Of a stretch of 46,965 bases of DNA, positions 16,532 through 25,661 are shown in pieces; the stretch's first letter is position 1, and each line of letters begins with the position of its first letter. The translations under genes and the position numbers were made by a program. The notes under the pieces are model-generated. The model worked only from the letters and a program-made list of their open reading frames with translations, made no database searches and was not told the DNA's origin. Source of the DNA: JAGOUU01 sp964387745 (lineage in GTDB: Bacteria; Pseudomonadota; Gammaproteobacteria; JAGOUU01); contig CAYLXL010000014.1 of the NCBI GenBank assembly GCA_964387745.1, positions 1 to 46,965 on the forward strand. The letters are read 5' to 3'.

Positions 16532-18054
16532 ATATAGAAAGTTTTTTTATTACGCAGCACGCAACCATCAAGCAAGCAATGCAGGTTATTGATAAGAATT
16601 CTTTAGGAATTGCGCTAGTTGTCAATGAAAACAAACAACTTATCAGAACGATTACCGACGGTGATTTGCGTAGATTAATATTAAATGGCGCTAAAGTAAC
16701 AGAAACGGTCGCATTGCTACCAAAAGCAGAACCTATATTTATCCAGGGGCAGCCGTCGATAAGTGAAGCGATCGACATTATGGATGAATATAATATTGAG
16801 CATTTACCAGTTGTTAATGCTAATAATATTCCTATGTCTATAATAAGACGAAAAGATATTGCTTCTAAGATTTTACTCTCGGTTCCGCATATGGGTAGTC
16901 AAGAAGCAAAATATGTGCAAGAAGCTTTTGATACCAATTGGGTTGCACCTCTTGGTCCTAATGTTGATGCTTTCGAGAAAGAAATTGCTGAGTATGTTGG
17001 GGTTAAAGCTGCTGCAGCGTTAAGCTCTGGTACGGCTGCGATTCATTTAGCTTTGTGTGTTTTGGATGTAAAAAAAGATGATATAGTTTTTTGTTCATCA
17101 TTTACTTTTGTGGCTAGTGCAAACCCAATTGTTTATCAAGGCGCGACACCAGTATTTATTGATTCTGAACCTGATTCTTGGAACATGTCACCAGAAGCTT
17201 TAACGCAAGCATTTTTATATTATAAAAAACTTAATATTAAGCCTAAGGCTGTAATAATCGTAAACTTATATGGTCAATCTGCAAACTATGAACGATTGGC
17301 TCAGATTTGTACTGAGTTTGATACGCCTATTATAGAAGATGCAGCAGAGTCCATAGGTGCTCGGTATAAAAATAAAGCTAGTGGGACTTTTGGTCGTTTG
17401 GGTATATTTTCTTTCAATGGAAATAAAATTATTACGACATCAGGTGGTGGAATGTTAATATCTGATGATGTTAAGCTGATAGAGCGAGCAAGGTTTTTAT
17501 CGACGCAAGCAAAATTAGATAAACCATATTACTATCATGATTGTATTGGCTATAACTATCGAATGAGTAATGTTTTGGCCGGAATAGGCCGTGGGCAATT
17601 AAATGTTTTAGATCAACGAGTAGAGGCACGTCGTAAAATCTTTGATATATACAAACAGCATTTAAATAATTTGCATATGATTGAATGGATGCCAGAAATT
17701 AAAGATTCTTATTCTACTAGATGGTTGAGTGTTTGTATTTTAAATCCTGCAAAAACTAAAGCACGTCCGCAGGAGTTTATTGATTACTTAGCTGCAAATA
17801 ATATAGAAGCGCGTAGAACTTGGAATCCAATGCATCAACAACCCGTATTTGCAGGCTGTAAATATTTTAAGCATGTTGTTGATGGTGAAGAAATAAGTGT
17901 GTCCGATTATTTGTTTGATTACGGGGTTTGCTTACCATCAAGTTCAACATTAACTATAAATCAGCAAAGACAAATTACTGAAGTTATTGTGAATTTTTTT
18001 GATAAAGTAGAGAATTTGTTATCTGTTAAAAAAGATTTAATAAATGCCAGCTGA
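16528..18054 (+). CDS. CBS-domain pair fused to a PglE/LegC-like sugar aminotransferase
   Basis: A 508-residue two-part protein. Residues 1-115 are a CBS pair with the motif TITDGDLRRLIL, closest in my memory to the CBS region of PtmE-type nucleotidyltransferases. From about 118 it is a complete DegT-family aminotransferase of the PglE/LegC group: HMGSQEAKYVQEAF, TNWVAPLGPNV, ALSSGTAAIHL, and the PLP lysine at K300 in SFNGNKIITTSGGGML. The aminotransferase should aminate C4 of UDP-4-keto-6-deoxy-GlcNAc. The CBS pair may sense a nucleotide and control flux. No nucleotidyltransferase domain is present. It overlaps neuD by 4 bases and stops 2 bases before a convergent gene. Confidence 0.92.
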   Translation: MNIESFFITQHATIKQAMQVIDKNSLGIALVVNENKQLIRTITDGDLRRLILNGAKVTETVALLPKAEPIFIQGQPSISEAIDIMDEYNIEHLPVVNANNIPMSIIRRKDIASKILLSVPHMGSQEAKYVQEAFDTNWVAPLGPNVDAFEKEIAEYVGVKAAAALSSGTAAIHLALCVLDVKKDDIVFCSSFTFVASANPIVYQGATPVFIDSEPDSWNMSPEALTQAFLYYKKLNIKPKAVIIVNLYGQSANYERLAQICTEFDTPIIEDAAESIGARYKNKASGTFGRLGIFSFNGNKIITTSGGGMLISDDVKLIERARFLSTQAKLDKPYYYHDCIGYNYRMSNVLAGIGRGQLNVLDQRVEARRKIFDIYKQHLNNLHMIEWMPEIKDSYSTRWLSVCILNPAKTKARPQEFIDYLAANNIEARRTWNPMHQQPVFAGCKYFKHVVDGEEISVSDYLFDYGVCLPSSSTLTINQQRQITEVIVNFFDKVENLLSVKKDLINAS

Positions 18055-18056
18055 TT

Positions 18057-19289
18057 TTATATATACCATATAGGTATAGCGGTTACACTTCTTGATAGTG
18101 GTATGTCAGTGTCTTTGAGGCAGATAACAGCTCCAGGCCCTACCTTTTTTTCTAGTTTTGTAAGTAAATCAAAAGATCTTGTAGCATTAATACTTGGAGA
18201 AGCCGTTTTTTTAAATTCTATTGGATATAATGTGTCTCCATGTTCTATTACTAGATCTATTTCTTTTTGATCGAGATCTCGATAATAATAAAAATGCGTA
18301 TTTTTGCCATTATGCCAATAACTTTTAAGGATTTCTGTAAACATGTAAGTTTCTATTATAGCCCCTGACATTGCACCTGCTTCTAAAGATTCTGCTGATG
18401 GCCATTGAGTAAGATAGGAACATAGACCTGTATCAAGAAAATATAATTTAGGAGTTTTAATTAGTCGTTTAGTGACATTTCGATAGTAGGGATATATTAG
18501 ATATACAAGACCGGAAGTTTCTAGTACTGATAACCAAGCCTTGGCAGTTCTATGGTTAATATCTACATCTCTCGCTAGATCTGTAAAATTAAGAAGTTGG
18601 CCTGTTCGAGCTGCAACAGCCCGCATAAATTTCTTAAAGGAAGTTTCATTAGTAATGTTTAAAATATCTTTAATATCACGCTGTATATAAGTTTGAAGGT
18701 ATGAATTATAAAATACATCGCGAGAGATATTTGGATCTTGTGTTAATTTAGGATAAGAGCCCAACCATATGTTGTTATATACCTGCAGAACATCTTTGGT
18801 TTTTATATCCGTTGTTTTAGCATGGTTCAGCCAATCTAAGGTTGGTAGAAAGGGGCGACTGTTATTAGCTCTATTTTCTGTTTCAGCTTGTGATAAACCC
18901 AAAAGATCTAAGATAGCAACTCTGCCAGCAAGGCTCTCAGTTATTCCTTTCATTAAATGAAATTTTTGTGACCCAGTAAGCCAATACATCCCGTTAGTGT
19001 TATTTTTCCTTTCTTTGTCTACAGCTATCTTAATATAGCTAAATAATTCTGGTGCATATTGGACTTCATCTATTATCAGAGGCGTTTTATGAATTTGTAG
19101 AAAAAGCGCTGGATCTGTTTTAGCAAGTTCGCGCTGATCTAAGTCGTCCAATGTTACGTAGTTGCGACCAGGTTTGGCACAATTCTCTAAAAGGGTAGTT
19201 TTACCTACTTGCCTAGGGCCAGTAACCATGAGAACGGGAAAAGTATCGCTAACTTGTTGAATAATGGTTGCCAGAGTACGTTTCAACAT
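18057..19289 (-). CDS. AAA ATPase with DUF4143 domain
   Basis: The 410 residues start with an AAA_14-type P-loop domain: Walker A GPRQVGKTT (24-32) and Walker B LIIDEVQ (about 71-77), with sensor-like LTGSQKFHL. A DUF4143 domain follows from about 210, ending in a restriction-nuclease-like fold region (YYRDLDQKEIDLVIEHG, then EFKKT). Such proteins are widespread accessory genes of unclear function, often present in variable numbers. It has no link to polysaccharide synthesis and sits between the neu operon and the wzy-like gene, so it looks like an insertion. A terminator separates it from the upstream minus-strand genes. Confidence 0.9.
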   Translation of the reverse strand: MLKRTLATIIQQVSDTFPVLMVTGPRQVGKTTLLENCAKPGRNYVTLDDLDQRELAKTDPALFLQIHKTPLIIDEVQYAPELFSYIKIAVDKERKNNTNGMYWLTGSQKFHLMKGITESLAGRVAILDLLGLSQAETENRANNSRPFLPTLDWLNHAKTTDIKTKDVLQVYNNIWLGSYPKLTQDPNISRDVFYNSYLQTYIQRDIKDILNITNETSFKKFMRAVAARTGQLLNFTDLARDVDINHRTAKAWLSVLETSGLVYLIYPYYRNVTKRLIKTPKLYFLDTGLCSYLTQWPSAESLEAGAMSGAIIETYMFTEILKSYWHNGKNTHFYYYRDLDQKEIDLVIEHGDTLYPIEFKKTASPSINATRSFDLLTKLEKKVGPGAVICLKDTDIPLSRSVTAIPIWYI

Positions 19290-19290
19290 A

Positions 19291-19338
19291 AAAAGCTCGT
19301 TTATTTGATAACCTTATACAAGATTAAACGAGTTTTTT
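19291..19338 (-). terminator. Bidirectional intrinsic terminator
   Basis: The arms CTCGTTTA (19296-19303) and TAAACGAG (19325-19332) are perfect inverted repeats. They are flanked by A-rich and T-rich runs that extend the stem by a G-T and four A-T pairs. Read on the minus strand, the hairpin ends in a run of T, and it lies 34 bases after the wzy-like stop. It also lies directly upstream of the DUF4143 gene start. Confidence 0.65.
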
Positions 19339-19371
19339 AAAATTAGCAAGCTCAGTATGTTCGTTTTATGC

Positions 19372-20754
19372 TCAACTCACCTTTGAGTTAATAATTTCTG
19401 TTAACGTAAGCTTCGATTCCAGTATTGGTTTTTGATGGTTATCTAATTTTTTAATGGATAAGTTAAATATTGTCAACCAGATGAACAACATAAATGAATT
19501 AGAAAGGCCAAAAGGTGGAGAAGCAAAACTTATTAGAATCGCGTAAATAGAATAAGTATAAATAGTGGCTGAAAGTATATTTCGATTATAATAGAAATCT
19601 CTCCATACTCTTCCCGACAATCCGCCCCAGATTATCGCAATAACAAAACTAAAAAAGCCAAAATCTATAAATAACGCTCCCCATGCACCAGCAAAAAAAC
19701 CATAGATATTTTTTTCAAGGAGTATCTGGTTGGCGGAGCGTTGAAAATTTGCGCTATACTTATTGCTGCGAAGCGCAACAGACAATAAGTCTATATGGTA
19801 TGATCCATACATTATAGGGATGGAGTCTTTAGCCTGAAGTATTTTTTCTGTGGTGATTAATGAGTGGATAAAATAAAAAATAGGTAAGATTATAGTTCTA
19901 GTTTTTTCAAGTTCAGTATTTGTTAAAGTTTTTTTAGGTTTTGTGCTGAGCTCTAGCCCCCAGTTATTTTTATAATGTTCAAAAGTTTCTGTTGGTGTTT
20001 TTTGTGCAGTATTGCTGCGAGCTGTCCAAACCAAATTGCTGTAAAAAATAGAAACAAATAATAATAACAGCACAGATATTCTAAAAAATTTGGAAGTAGG
20101 GATTAATACATAATTAAATGACATTCTAGAATAGCAAGAAAGCATAATCAGAATAAGCATTATAAGAAGAAAGCCACGGCTACCAGTTGAAACGGAAACG
20201 AAAAATATACTGATCATAAAAAAATATAATAAAACTTTATTCAAGTTACTTCTTTTTTCATAAAGCAATATGGTTGATATAGTACTAATAAAACCAGATG
20301 CAGTGCAGATAAAGGTTATCACTGAGATAAAATTGTGAATATTGTATCTTAATAACTCACCATGCAGGACTAGGTAGCTGCGGTGGTCTCTATGTTTTGC
20401 AATGCTTTGAAAATTTACATATTGTAGCTTAGATATATTATTTACAACTACCAAATAGCAGCTAATGATACCCACAGCAAAGATTATAGTTGTTAAATAG
20501 TCATATTTGTAAAGAGATTTTTCTATATTCATTGATGGATTGGATGGAGTGTCGGGCTGCCCCCAAAAAAAGGCAGAGGAGCGAAATAAAAAAATATGAC
20601 ATAAAGTAAATAATGTTCCCAATGGTGTGATTTTAGGACTAAGGATCACTGGCGCGCACAAATATAAAAAATATATTCCACTCCATAATGCAATCATTAT
20701 AATTGCAGGATGGAGCGGATGTTTAAGTGTGCTGAGCTGATTCAAAAAAGGCAT
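19372..20754 (-). CDS. wzy: Probable O-antigen/oligosaccharide repeat-unit polymerase (Wzy-like)
   Basis: The 460 residues form about eleven to twelve membrane segments with one larger periplasmic loop (about 235-330). Two patches are typical of Wzy-type polymerases: STGSRGFLL near the middle and FFAGAWGALFIDFGFFSF towards the end. Wzy joins undecaprenyl-linked repeat units at the periplasmic face. Wzy proteins share little sequence, so the call rests on topology, those patches and the neighbouring wzx. An O-antigen ligase is the main alternative. It is followed by the terminator at 19291-19338. Confidence 0.7.
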   Translation of the reverse strand: MPFLNQLSTLKHPLHPAIIMIALWSGIYFLYLCAPVILSPKITPLGTLFTLCHIFLFRSSAFFWGQPDTPSNPSMNIEKSLYKYDYLTTIIFAVGIISCYLVVVNNISKLQYVNFQSIAKHRDHRSYLVLHGELLRYNIHNFISVITFICTASGFISTISTILLYEKRSNLNKVLLYFFMISIFFVSVSTGSRGFLLIMLILIMLSCYSRMSFNYVLIPTSKFFRISVLLLLFVSIFYSNLVWTARSNTAQKTPTETFEHYKNNWGLELSTKPKKTLTNTELEKTRTIILPIFYFIHSLITTEKILQAKDSIPIMYGSYHIDLLSVALRSNKYSANFQRSANQILLEKNIYGFFAGAWGALFIDFGFFSFVIAIIWGGLSGRVWRDFYYNRNILSATIYTYSIYAILISFASPPFGLSNSFMLFIWLTIFNLSIKKLDNHQKPILESKLTLTEIINSKVS

Positions 20755-20828
20755 GGACTGTTGACCTATTAGTAGATACCGTTTAAATTATTACAGTTTA
20801 GAAGTCCTGACACAGGATCGTTTGGGCT

Positions 20829-22022
20829 TTATAATTTCACATAAGATTTTTTACATCCTATATTTAAGAAATCTATCTCATTTTTTGCAGTAACACGCTG
20901 ATCTGGTGAAAAAGACCTACCCTGATCGCGGCTTGTAATCATATCTAATAAAGGACGATTTATATAATTTTCTAAATAAGTTTCGTTTTTTGCCAGATCC
21001 CTTAAGATTCTTGAGTATAGAACATCTCCGCCGTGGAAACCGTCGATGAACTCGCATGTGTTGCTGTTTAGAGTACTTGGCTCAGAATAATCGTAAACTT
21101 TAATATTGAGTAGTGTTAGTTGAGTTTTAAGATCCTGGATATATTTATAGTTATCAGTGTTTAGCAGAGAAAGTATTTCTGTAGGAATAGGGGGTAAAAA
21201 TAACACTGTTCGAACACCATGTTGTTCTAGTTTATGTAAAATATCTTGTAATTTATTTAAAGAATACTTAGAAGCGGTATGCCCATATTCTAGATTTTTT
21301 GTGCTTGTATTAATTCGTTGTTTAATGTCTGCAAAATTTTTGTCATAAAAATGTAGCCGTGGATCGCCAGTAACTACATCGGTATAGTAGAAAGATCCAT
21401 CATTACCGATTCCTGAATTGCGTAAAATGCCTCTAACTCCTATATTATTATTTTTTGAGAATAATAAAGAAACATAATCACTTAACGTTATGCTGCCAGT
21501 CTTTAGCCACTCTATTGGTAACTTAAGATATTTGTATTTGAAGTGATGCCCAGAAACATTGTCAAAAAAGTTTTTTGGTATGCTTGGGTGGTTAACATTA
21601 TCGTTAAACCACCAAAAGTCTAAGTTGAGAATAACAACTTCTGGAACATGGTTTTTTAACAGCTGATCTACAATTACAGTACCATCTTCTATTGAAGACA
21701 TGGTGTAACCTAAGTTATAGAAAGGCTTATTGAAAAAACGTTCACGAAATTGTAGGGTGCGTGAAGAACCTAATGTAATAATTTTCGGTTGTTTTTTAGA
21801 ATAGACGAATAATTTGTACTGTTTAACATCATCGATAATAGAAGATCCGTAGATAGCTAAATCTTGAGTAGTTTGTTTTTGATAAATAGCATCGAAGCTA
21901 GCAAATTCCTGTGATTTGAGAAAAAAAATTAAATTACTGCTACATAATCCGATCAGAAGTAGACTCGTCGTTACAAAAAAAACAATCAGATATGCTTTAT
22001 ATAATTTAGTATTAGAAATCAA
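20829..22022 (-). CDS. Membrane-anchored SGNH-like partner of MBOAT acyltransferase
   Basis: The 397 residues start with one membrane anchor (about 12-31), with the rest extracytoplasmic. A GxSxx motif (TLGSSRTLQFRE, about 82-93) near the front and a late Asp/His motif (FIDGFHGGD, about 336-344) resemble the active-site blocks of DltD/AlgX/AlgJ-type SGNH proteins. Such proteins take acyl groups exported by an MBOAT protein and place them on a polysaccharide. It overlaps the upstream MBOAT gene by 11 bases, which strongly supports a working pair. The exact acceptor is not known. Confidence 0.72.
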   Translation of the reverse strand: MISNTKLYKAYLIVFFVTTSLLLIGLCSSNLIFFLKSQEFASFDAIYQKQTTQDLAIYGSSIIDDVKQYKLFVYSKKQPKIITLGSSRTLQFRERFFNKPFYNLGYTMSSIEDGTVIVDQLLKNHVPEVVILNLDFWWFNDNVNHPSIPKNFFDNVSGHHFKYKYLKLPIEWLKTGSITLSDYVSLLFSKNNNIGVRGILRNSGIGNDGSFYYTDVVTGDPRLHFYDKNFADIKQRINTSTKNLEYGHTASKYSLNKLQDILHKLEQHGVRTVLFLPPIPTEILSLLNTDNYKYIQDLKTQLTLLNIKVYDYSEPSTLNSNTCEFIDGFHGGDVLYSRILRDLAKNETYLENYINRPLLDMITSRDQGRSFSPDQRVTAKNEIDFLNIGCKKSYVKL

Positions 22023-23478
22023 AGTACAAAAATTCCATATGAGTTGAAGTGTAAGTAATAATAATTAATAGGGTCATAAACACAGATAATAGTAGAGCGT
22101 TAGCTAAACTTGGTCTCCATGAGATATTAATAAGGCTATTTTTAGATAAGTTATCGCTGTACTTAGCATTATTTAAATAATTGCCCATATAATTTACTGT
22201 ATTAGGCATTAAGGTAGCTACTAGAAGAGCAATGCTTAAGAAAAAATAAACATCGTTAGATACAGGGAGGATAGTAATCTTGTAGTCTAATGTAAACATA
22301 GATTTCAGATACAACCAGGCTGTCGTAATGTTAGAGGATCTAAATATTACCCATGCTAAAATAACAAAAAATTGCGTTGCTAGCCAATACATAGACTGCA
22401 ATATTTTTTTAGGCACAATATTTAAGTTGAAAGTAGAGGAATACATTGCCGTTGACCATCTATAAAAGTGGTTAATGATTAGGTAGGTTCCATGTAAAGC
22501 ACCCCAAATAACAAAAGTCCAGTTTGCGCCATGCCATAATCCGCCCAACAGCATAGTAATAAATAGATTTATATATTTTCGTGCTGTGCCTTTTTTATTA
22601 CCGCCTAGTGGTATATACAGGTAATCACGCAAGAAAGCTGATAAAGTTATATGCCATCTGCGCCAAAAGTCTATGATGTTTTGTGCTTTATAAGGTGAAT
22701 TGAAATTTATTGGAAGAATGATTCCAAAGATTTGACCCAATCCAATAGCCATGTCACTGTAACCAGAGAAATCGAAATATAACTGAAAAGTATAAGTTAA
22801 CGCACCTAACCAGGCTTCAATGAGACCTAGCTGGAGACCCTCTGCTGATGAATTGAATGCTAAGTTAGCGAATGGAGCTAAGCTATCAGCGATGAATACT
22901 TTTTTAAGTAGACCAAAAATAAAGATAGTTAAACCAATAGTTAAATTGTGAATATTTATTCTTAAGTGTCTAAACTGAGGGATTATATTAGTATGATGAG
23001 TAATCGGCCCTGCTATGAGATGTGGAAAAAAAGTAACAAACAGAGCGTATTTAGTGAAGTTATCTTCTTTAGCGCCAGTTTTATAAACATCAACTAAATA
23101 AGCTATCTGTTGGAATGTAAAAAATGATATCGCTAATGGAAGTAGTAGTTTTTCAGCAGGGGAGTTGAGGTTCAGAAATATAGATACATTGCTTAAAATA
23201 AAGTTACTATATTTAAAATAAACAATAGTTAATAAGTTTAAAGTAACGCCTAAGGTTAATATTCTTTTGTTTTTGTAAACTAATAGACCTAAATAGTAGT
23301 TAATCAAAACAGAAAGAATAATCAATGGTAAGTTATAAACATTATAGTAACCATAGAAAAATAAAGAGATAACTAAAAATACAGATAAAACAAATTGTTT
23401 GGATGATTGCGTAAAGTAAACTATACAGCAAACAATGGGTAAGAATAAAAAAATAAACTCTTGACTATTAAACAGCAT
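22012..23478 (-). CDS. MBOAT O-acyltransferase (AlgI-like)
   Basis: A polytopic inner-membrane acyltransferase of 488 residues. Family motifs are clear: YFDFSGYSDMAIGLG, NFNSPYKAQNIIDFWRRWHI, LRDYLYIPLGGNKKG, and the catalytic-His block GGLWHGANWTFVIWGALHG. AlgI-type enzymes pass acetyl groups across the membrane to a periplasmic partner, here the SGNH-like protein that overlaps it by 11 bases. It is divergent from wzx, with 129 bases between starts. The likely job is O-acetylation of the surface polymer. Confidence 0.93.
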   Translation of the reverse strand: MLFNSQEFIFLFLPIVCCIVYFTQSSKQFVLSVFLVISLFFYGYYNVYNLPLIILSVLINYYLGLLVYKNKRILTLGVTLNLLTIVYFKYSNFILSNVSIFLNLNSPAEKLLLPLAISFFTFQQIAYLVDVYKTGAKEDNFTKYALFVTFFPHLIAGPITHHTNIIPQFRHLRINIHNLTIGLTIFIFGLLKKVFIADSLAPFANLAFNSSAEGLQLGLIEAWLGALTYTFQLYFDFSGYSDMAIGLGQIFGIILPINFNSPYKAQNIIDFWRRWHITLSAFLRDYLYIPLGGNKKGTARKYINLFITMLLGGLWHGANWTFVIWGALHGTYLIINHFYRWSTAMYSSTFNLNIVPKKILQSMYWLATQFFVILAWVIFRSSNITTAWLYLKSMFTLDYKITILPVSNDVYFFLSIALLVATLMPNTVNYMGNYLNNAKYSDNLSKNSLINISWRPSLANALLLSVFMTLLIIITYTSTHMEFLYFDF

Positions 23479-23542
23479 GTTTTAATATACATGTTGGGTA
23501 TTCTAGAAGGATTATACATTCTTTAATTTAACTAGCAAGTTA

Positions 23543-23570
23543 TTGTAAGCCCGCTTGCCAGACCTAAAAT
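23543..23570 (+). promoter_or_regulatory. Predicted sigma70 promoter for wzx
   Basis: TTGTAA (23543-23548), a 16-base spacer and TAAAAT (23565-23570), ending 37 bases before the wzx ATG in the divergent MBOAT-wzx intergenic region. Both boxes are imperfect. Confidence 0.4.
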
Positions 23571-23607
23571 ACTTTATTTTCTAAAAAAATAACCCGACGA
23601 CCTTAAA

Positions 23608-24885
23608 ATGTTTAATATACCATTCATATCTAATATCTGTGCGATGTTGATTCGTCTAGCTACTTTGCTGGGCAAGTTTGCTTTATTAATCTCGCTTACC
23701 TACTATCTGCCAGCTAGTGACGTTGGCCTTTATGGGCTTATGGTCGCAATTTCAGCATATGCCACTTTTTTTATTGGTTTTGAATATTACAATTATGTAC
23801 AAAGAATCATCGTGGACTGTGCGCCGGGGGATCAAAAAAGAATTATTCAGAACCAATTTATACTATATGTTCTTATTTTCACTTTTATAGTGTTGCCTAC
23901 ATTGTTGGGGATGTATTATTGTGATTTAATCCCTAAGCCTCTTATTTACTTTTTAATCCCTATTATTTTAGTGGATCATGTCTCGACAGAGTTGATGCGT
24001 TTATTGAATATTTTATATAAACCTCAAGAATCAAATATTACACTTTTTATCCGACAAGCTGCTTGGGTTTTTCTGCTTCTGCCATTATTATATGTTTGTC
24101 CGACATTTAGGAATTTGAATGTAGTATTTATTTCATGGTTTTTAGGGACTTTGTTGAGTATATCTTATGCTTTAAGGAGTATGCCTAGATTCGCAATTTT
24201 TGATAATTTACCAATCAAAACAGGCTGGGAAGAGATAAAGAAGGGGGTGGTGATGTCACAGCCTTTTCTTATTACAGCATTTTGTGCTTTGTCGATGCTT
24301 TATCTAGAACGCTTTTTTATTAATTATTATCAGAGCGATGTTGAGTTAGGTGTTTATACGTTTTTTTCTGGTATAAGTATAGCGCTACACAGTTTGGTTA
24401 ATGCGTGTGTTGCTAAAATGCGTTTTGCACAACTTCTTACTGCAGGTAACAGTAGTATAAAGAACCATTGTAGAGAAGAACTAAATTTAGAATATAGAAA
24501 GATGTTCAAACTGACAGTTTTGGTTGTGGCTGCCTTATTGATGACTAGTTTAATTATAATGAGGCCATTACTTGATATCCTAAATAAAGAAGCATACATA
24601 ATGCATCAGCCAATTTTTTATTATCTAATATTAGGGGCTGCATGTAGAAGCATCGCTGATGCACCTTTGTATGTCTTATATGCACAGCATAAAGATATCT
24701 CATTATTAAATTTAAATTTATTATCGTTTGTTATATTATTAACGGGCAATATTATACTCATTCCAACTTATGGTATTTATGGTGCTGCAATAACGTCGAT
24801 GATTGCGAGCATAGTGTTGTTAATATCATCTTTGATCACCGCATCAAAAGTTAACAAAAAGTTTAACGTACAAGTACAAGTATAA
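23608..24885 (+). CDS. wzx: Wzx-type polysaccharide flippase
   Basis: The 425 residues show about twelve membrane segments in the arrangement of the MOP/PST exporter superfamily, with the opening segment LATLLGKFALLISLTYYLPASDVGLYGL typical of Wzx. Wzx flips undecaprenyl-linked repeat units to the periplasm for Wzy. It begins the plus-strand cluster and ends 5 bases before the GT2 gene. Sequence alone does not tell which repeat unit it moves. Confidence 0.85.
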   Translation: MFNIPFISNICAMLIRLATLLGKFALLISLTYYLPASDVGLYGLMVAISAYATFFIGFEYYNYVQRIIVDCAPGDQKRIIQNQFILYVLIFTFIVLPTLLGMYYCDLIPKPLIYFLIPIILVDHVSTELMRLLNILYKPQESNITLFIRQAAWVFLLLPLLYVCPTFRNLNVVFISWFLGTLLSISYALRSMPRFAIFDNLPIKTGWEEIKKGVVMSQPFLITAFCALSMLYLERFFINYYQSDVELGVYTFFSGISIALHSLVNACVAKMRFAQLLTAGNSSIKNHCREELNLEYRKMFKLTVLVVAALLMTSLIIMRPLLDILNKEAYIMHQPIFYYLILGAACRSIADAPLYVLYAQHKDISLLNLNLLSFVILLTGNIILIPTYGIYGAAITSMIASIVLLISSLITASKVNKKFNVQVQV

Positions 24886-24890
24886 AATAT

Positions 24891-25661
24891 ATGAAAATTT
24901 CAATTGTTACGGCCTGTTATAACAGCAAAAATACCATAGAGGATACTTTAAGGTGTATAAAGAATCAAACTCACCCTGACATTGAGCATATAGTTGTTGA
25001 TGGTGGTTCAACTGATGGTACAGTAGATATCCTCAAAAGATATCAAGACGATATAGATTGTTTAATCATTGAGCCTGATAAAGGTCACTATGATGGGATG
25101 AACAAGGGACTGCGTCAAGCAACAGGTGATATCATTGGGTTACTGAACTCGGATGATTTTTATTATAACAATGATGTATTAAAACTAGTTGCACAAACGC
25201 TCGAAGATCCTAATGTAGATGCTTGTTACGGCGATCTGCTTTATGTAGAAAAAGAAAATACTGACAAAGTCCTAAGATACTGGCAATCTTCAGATTATCA
25301 GCATGACTTATTTGGCAAAGGTTGGATGCCGCCACATCCTACTTTTTTCTTCAAAAAGCATGTGCATGATAATTTTGGGGCTTACTTCAATTTAAAATAT
25401 ACGTTAGCTGCTGATGTTGATGTGTTAATGCGATTATTATATACCCACAAAATAAGAACAAAATATATTCCGCAAGTTATGACCAAGATGCGAGTGGGCG
25501 GTCAGACTAATCAATCTTTCAAGAATATGTTTAAACAAAACAGGCAAGTGTTGGAGTTATTCAAAGATAATAATTACGATGCTTCAATGCCAAAATTTAT
25601 GTGCCAAAAACTAATAAATAGGCTTGGGCAATTTGCTAAGCGAAAGCAATATGCCGAATAA
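24891..25661 (+). CDS. Family 2 glycosyltransferase
   Basis: A 256-residue GT-A enzyme of the WcaA/WcaE-like group. It opens with KISIVTACYNSKNTIEDTL and has VVDGGSTDGTVDIL (about 36-49), the DxD-type motif LNSDDFYY (about 84-91) and a later acceptor region around GWMPPHPTFFFKK. It likely adds one sugar of the repeat unit at the cytoplasmic face. The donor is not readable from sequence. The next gene starts inside its last 11 bases. Confidence 0.9.
   Translation: MKISIVTACYNSKNTIEDTLRCIKNQTHPDIEHIVVDGGSTDGTVDILKRYQDDIDCLIIEPDKGHYDGMNKGLRQATGDIIGLLNSDDFYYNNDVLKLVAQTLEDPNVDACYGDLLYVEKENTDKVLRYWQSSDYQHDLFGKGWMPPHPTFFFKKHVHDNFGAYFNLKYTLAADVDVLMRLLYTHKIRTKYIPQVMTKMRVGGQTNQSFKNMFKQNRQVLELFKDNNYDASMPKFMCQKLINRLGQFAKRKQYAE

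Noticed and set aside
20808..20830. TCCTG-ACA-CAGGA hairpin after the SGNH-like gene as a terminator
   Set aside because: Only a 5-bp stem and no T run on either side.
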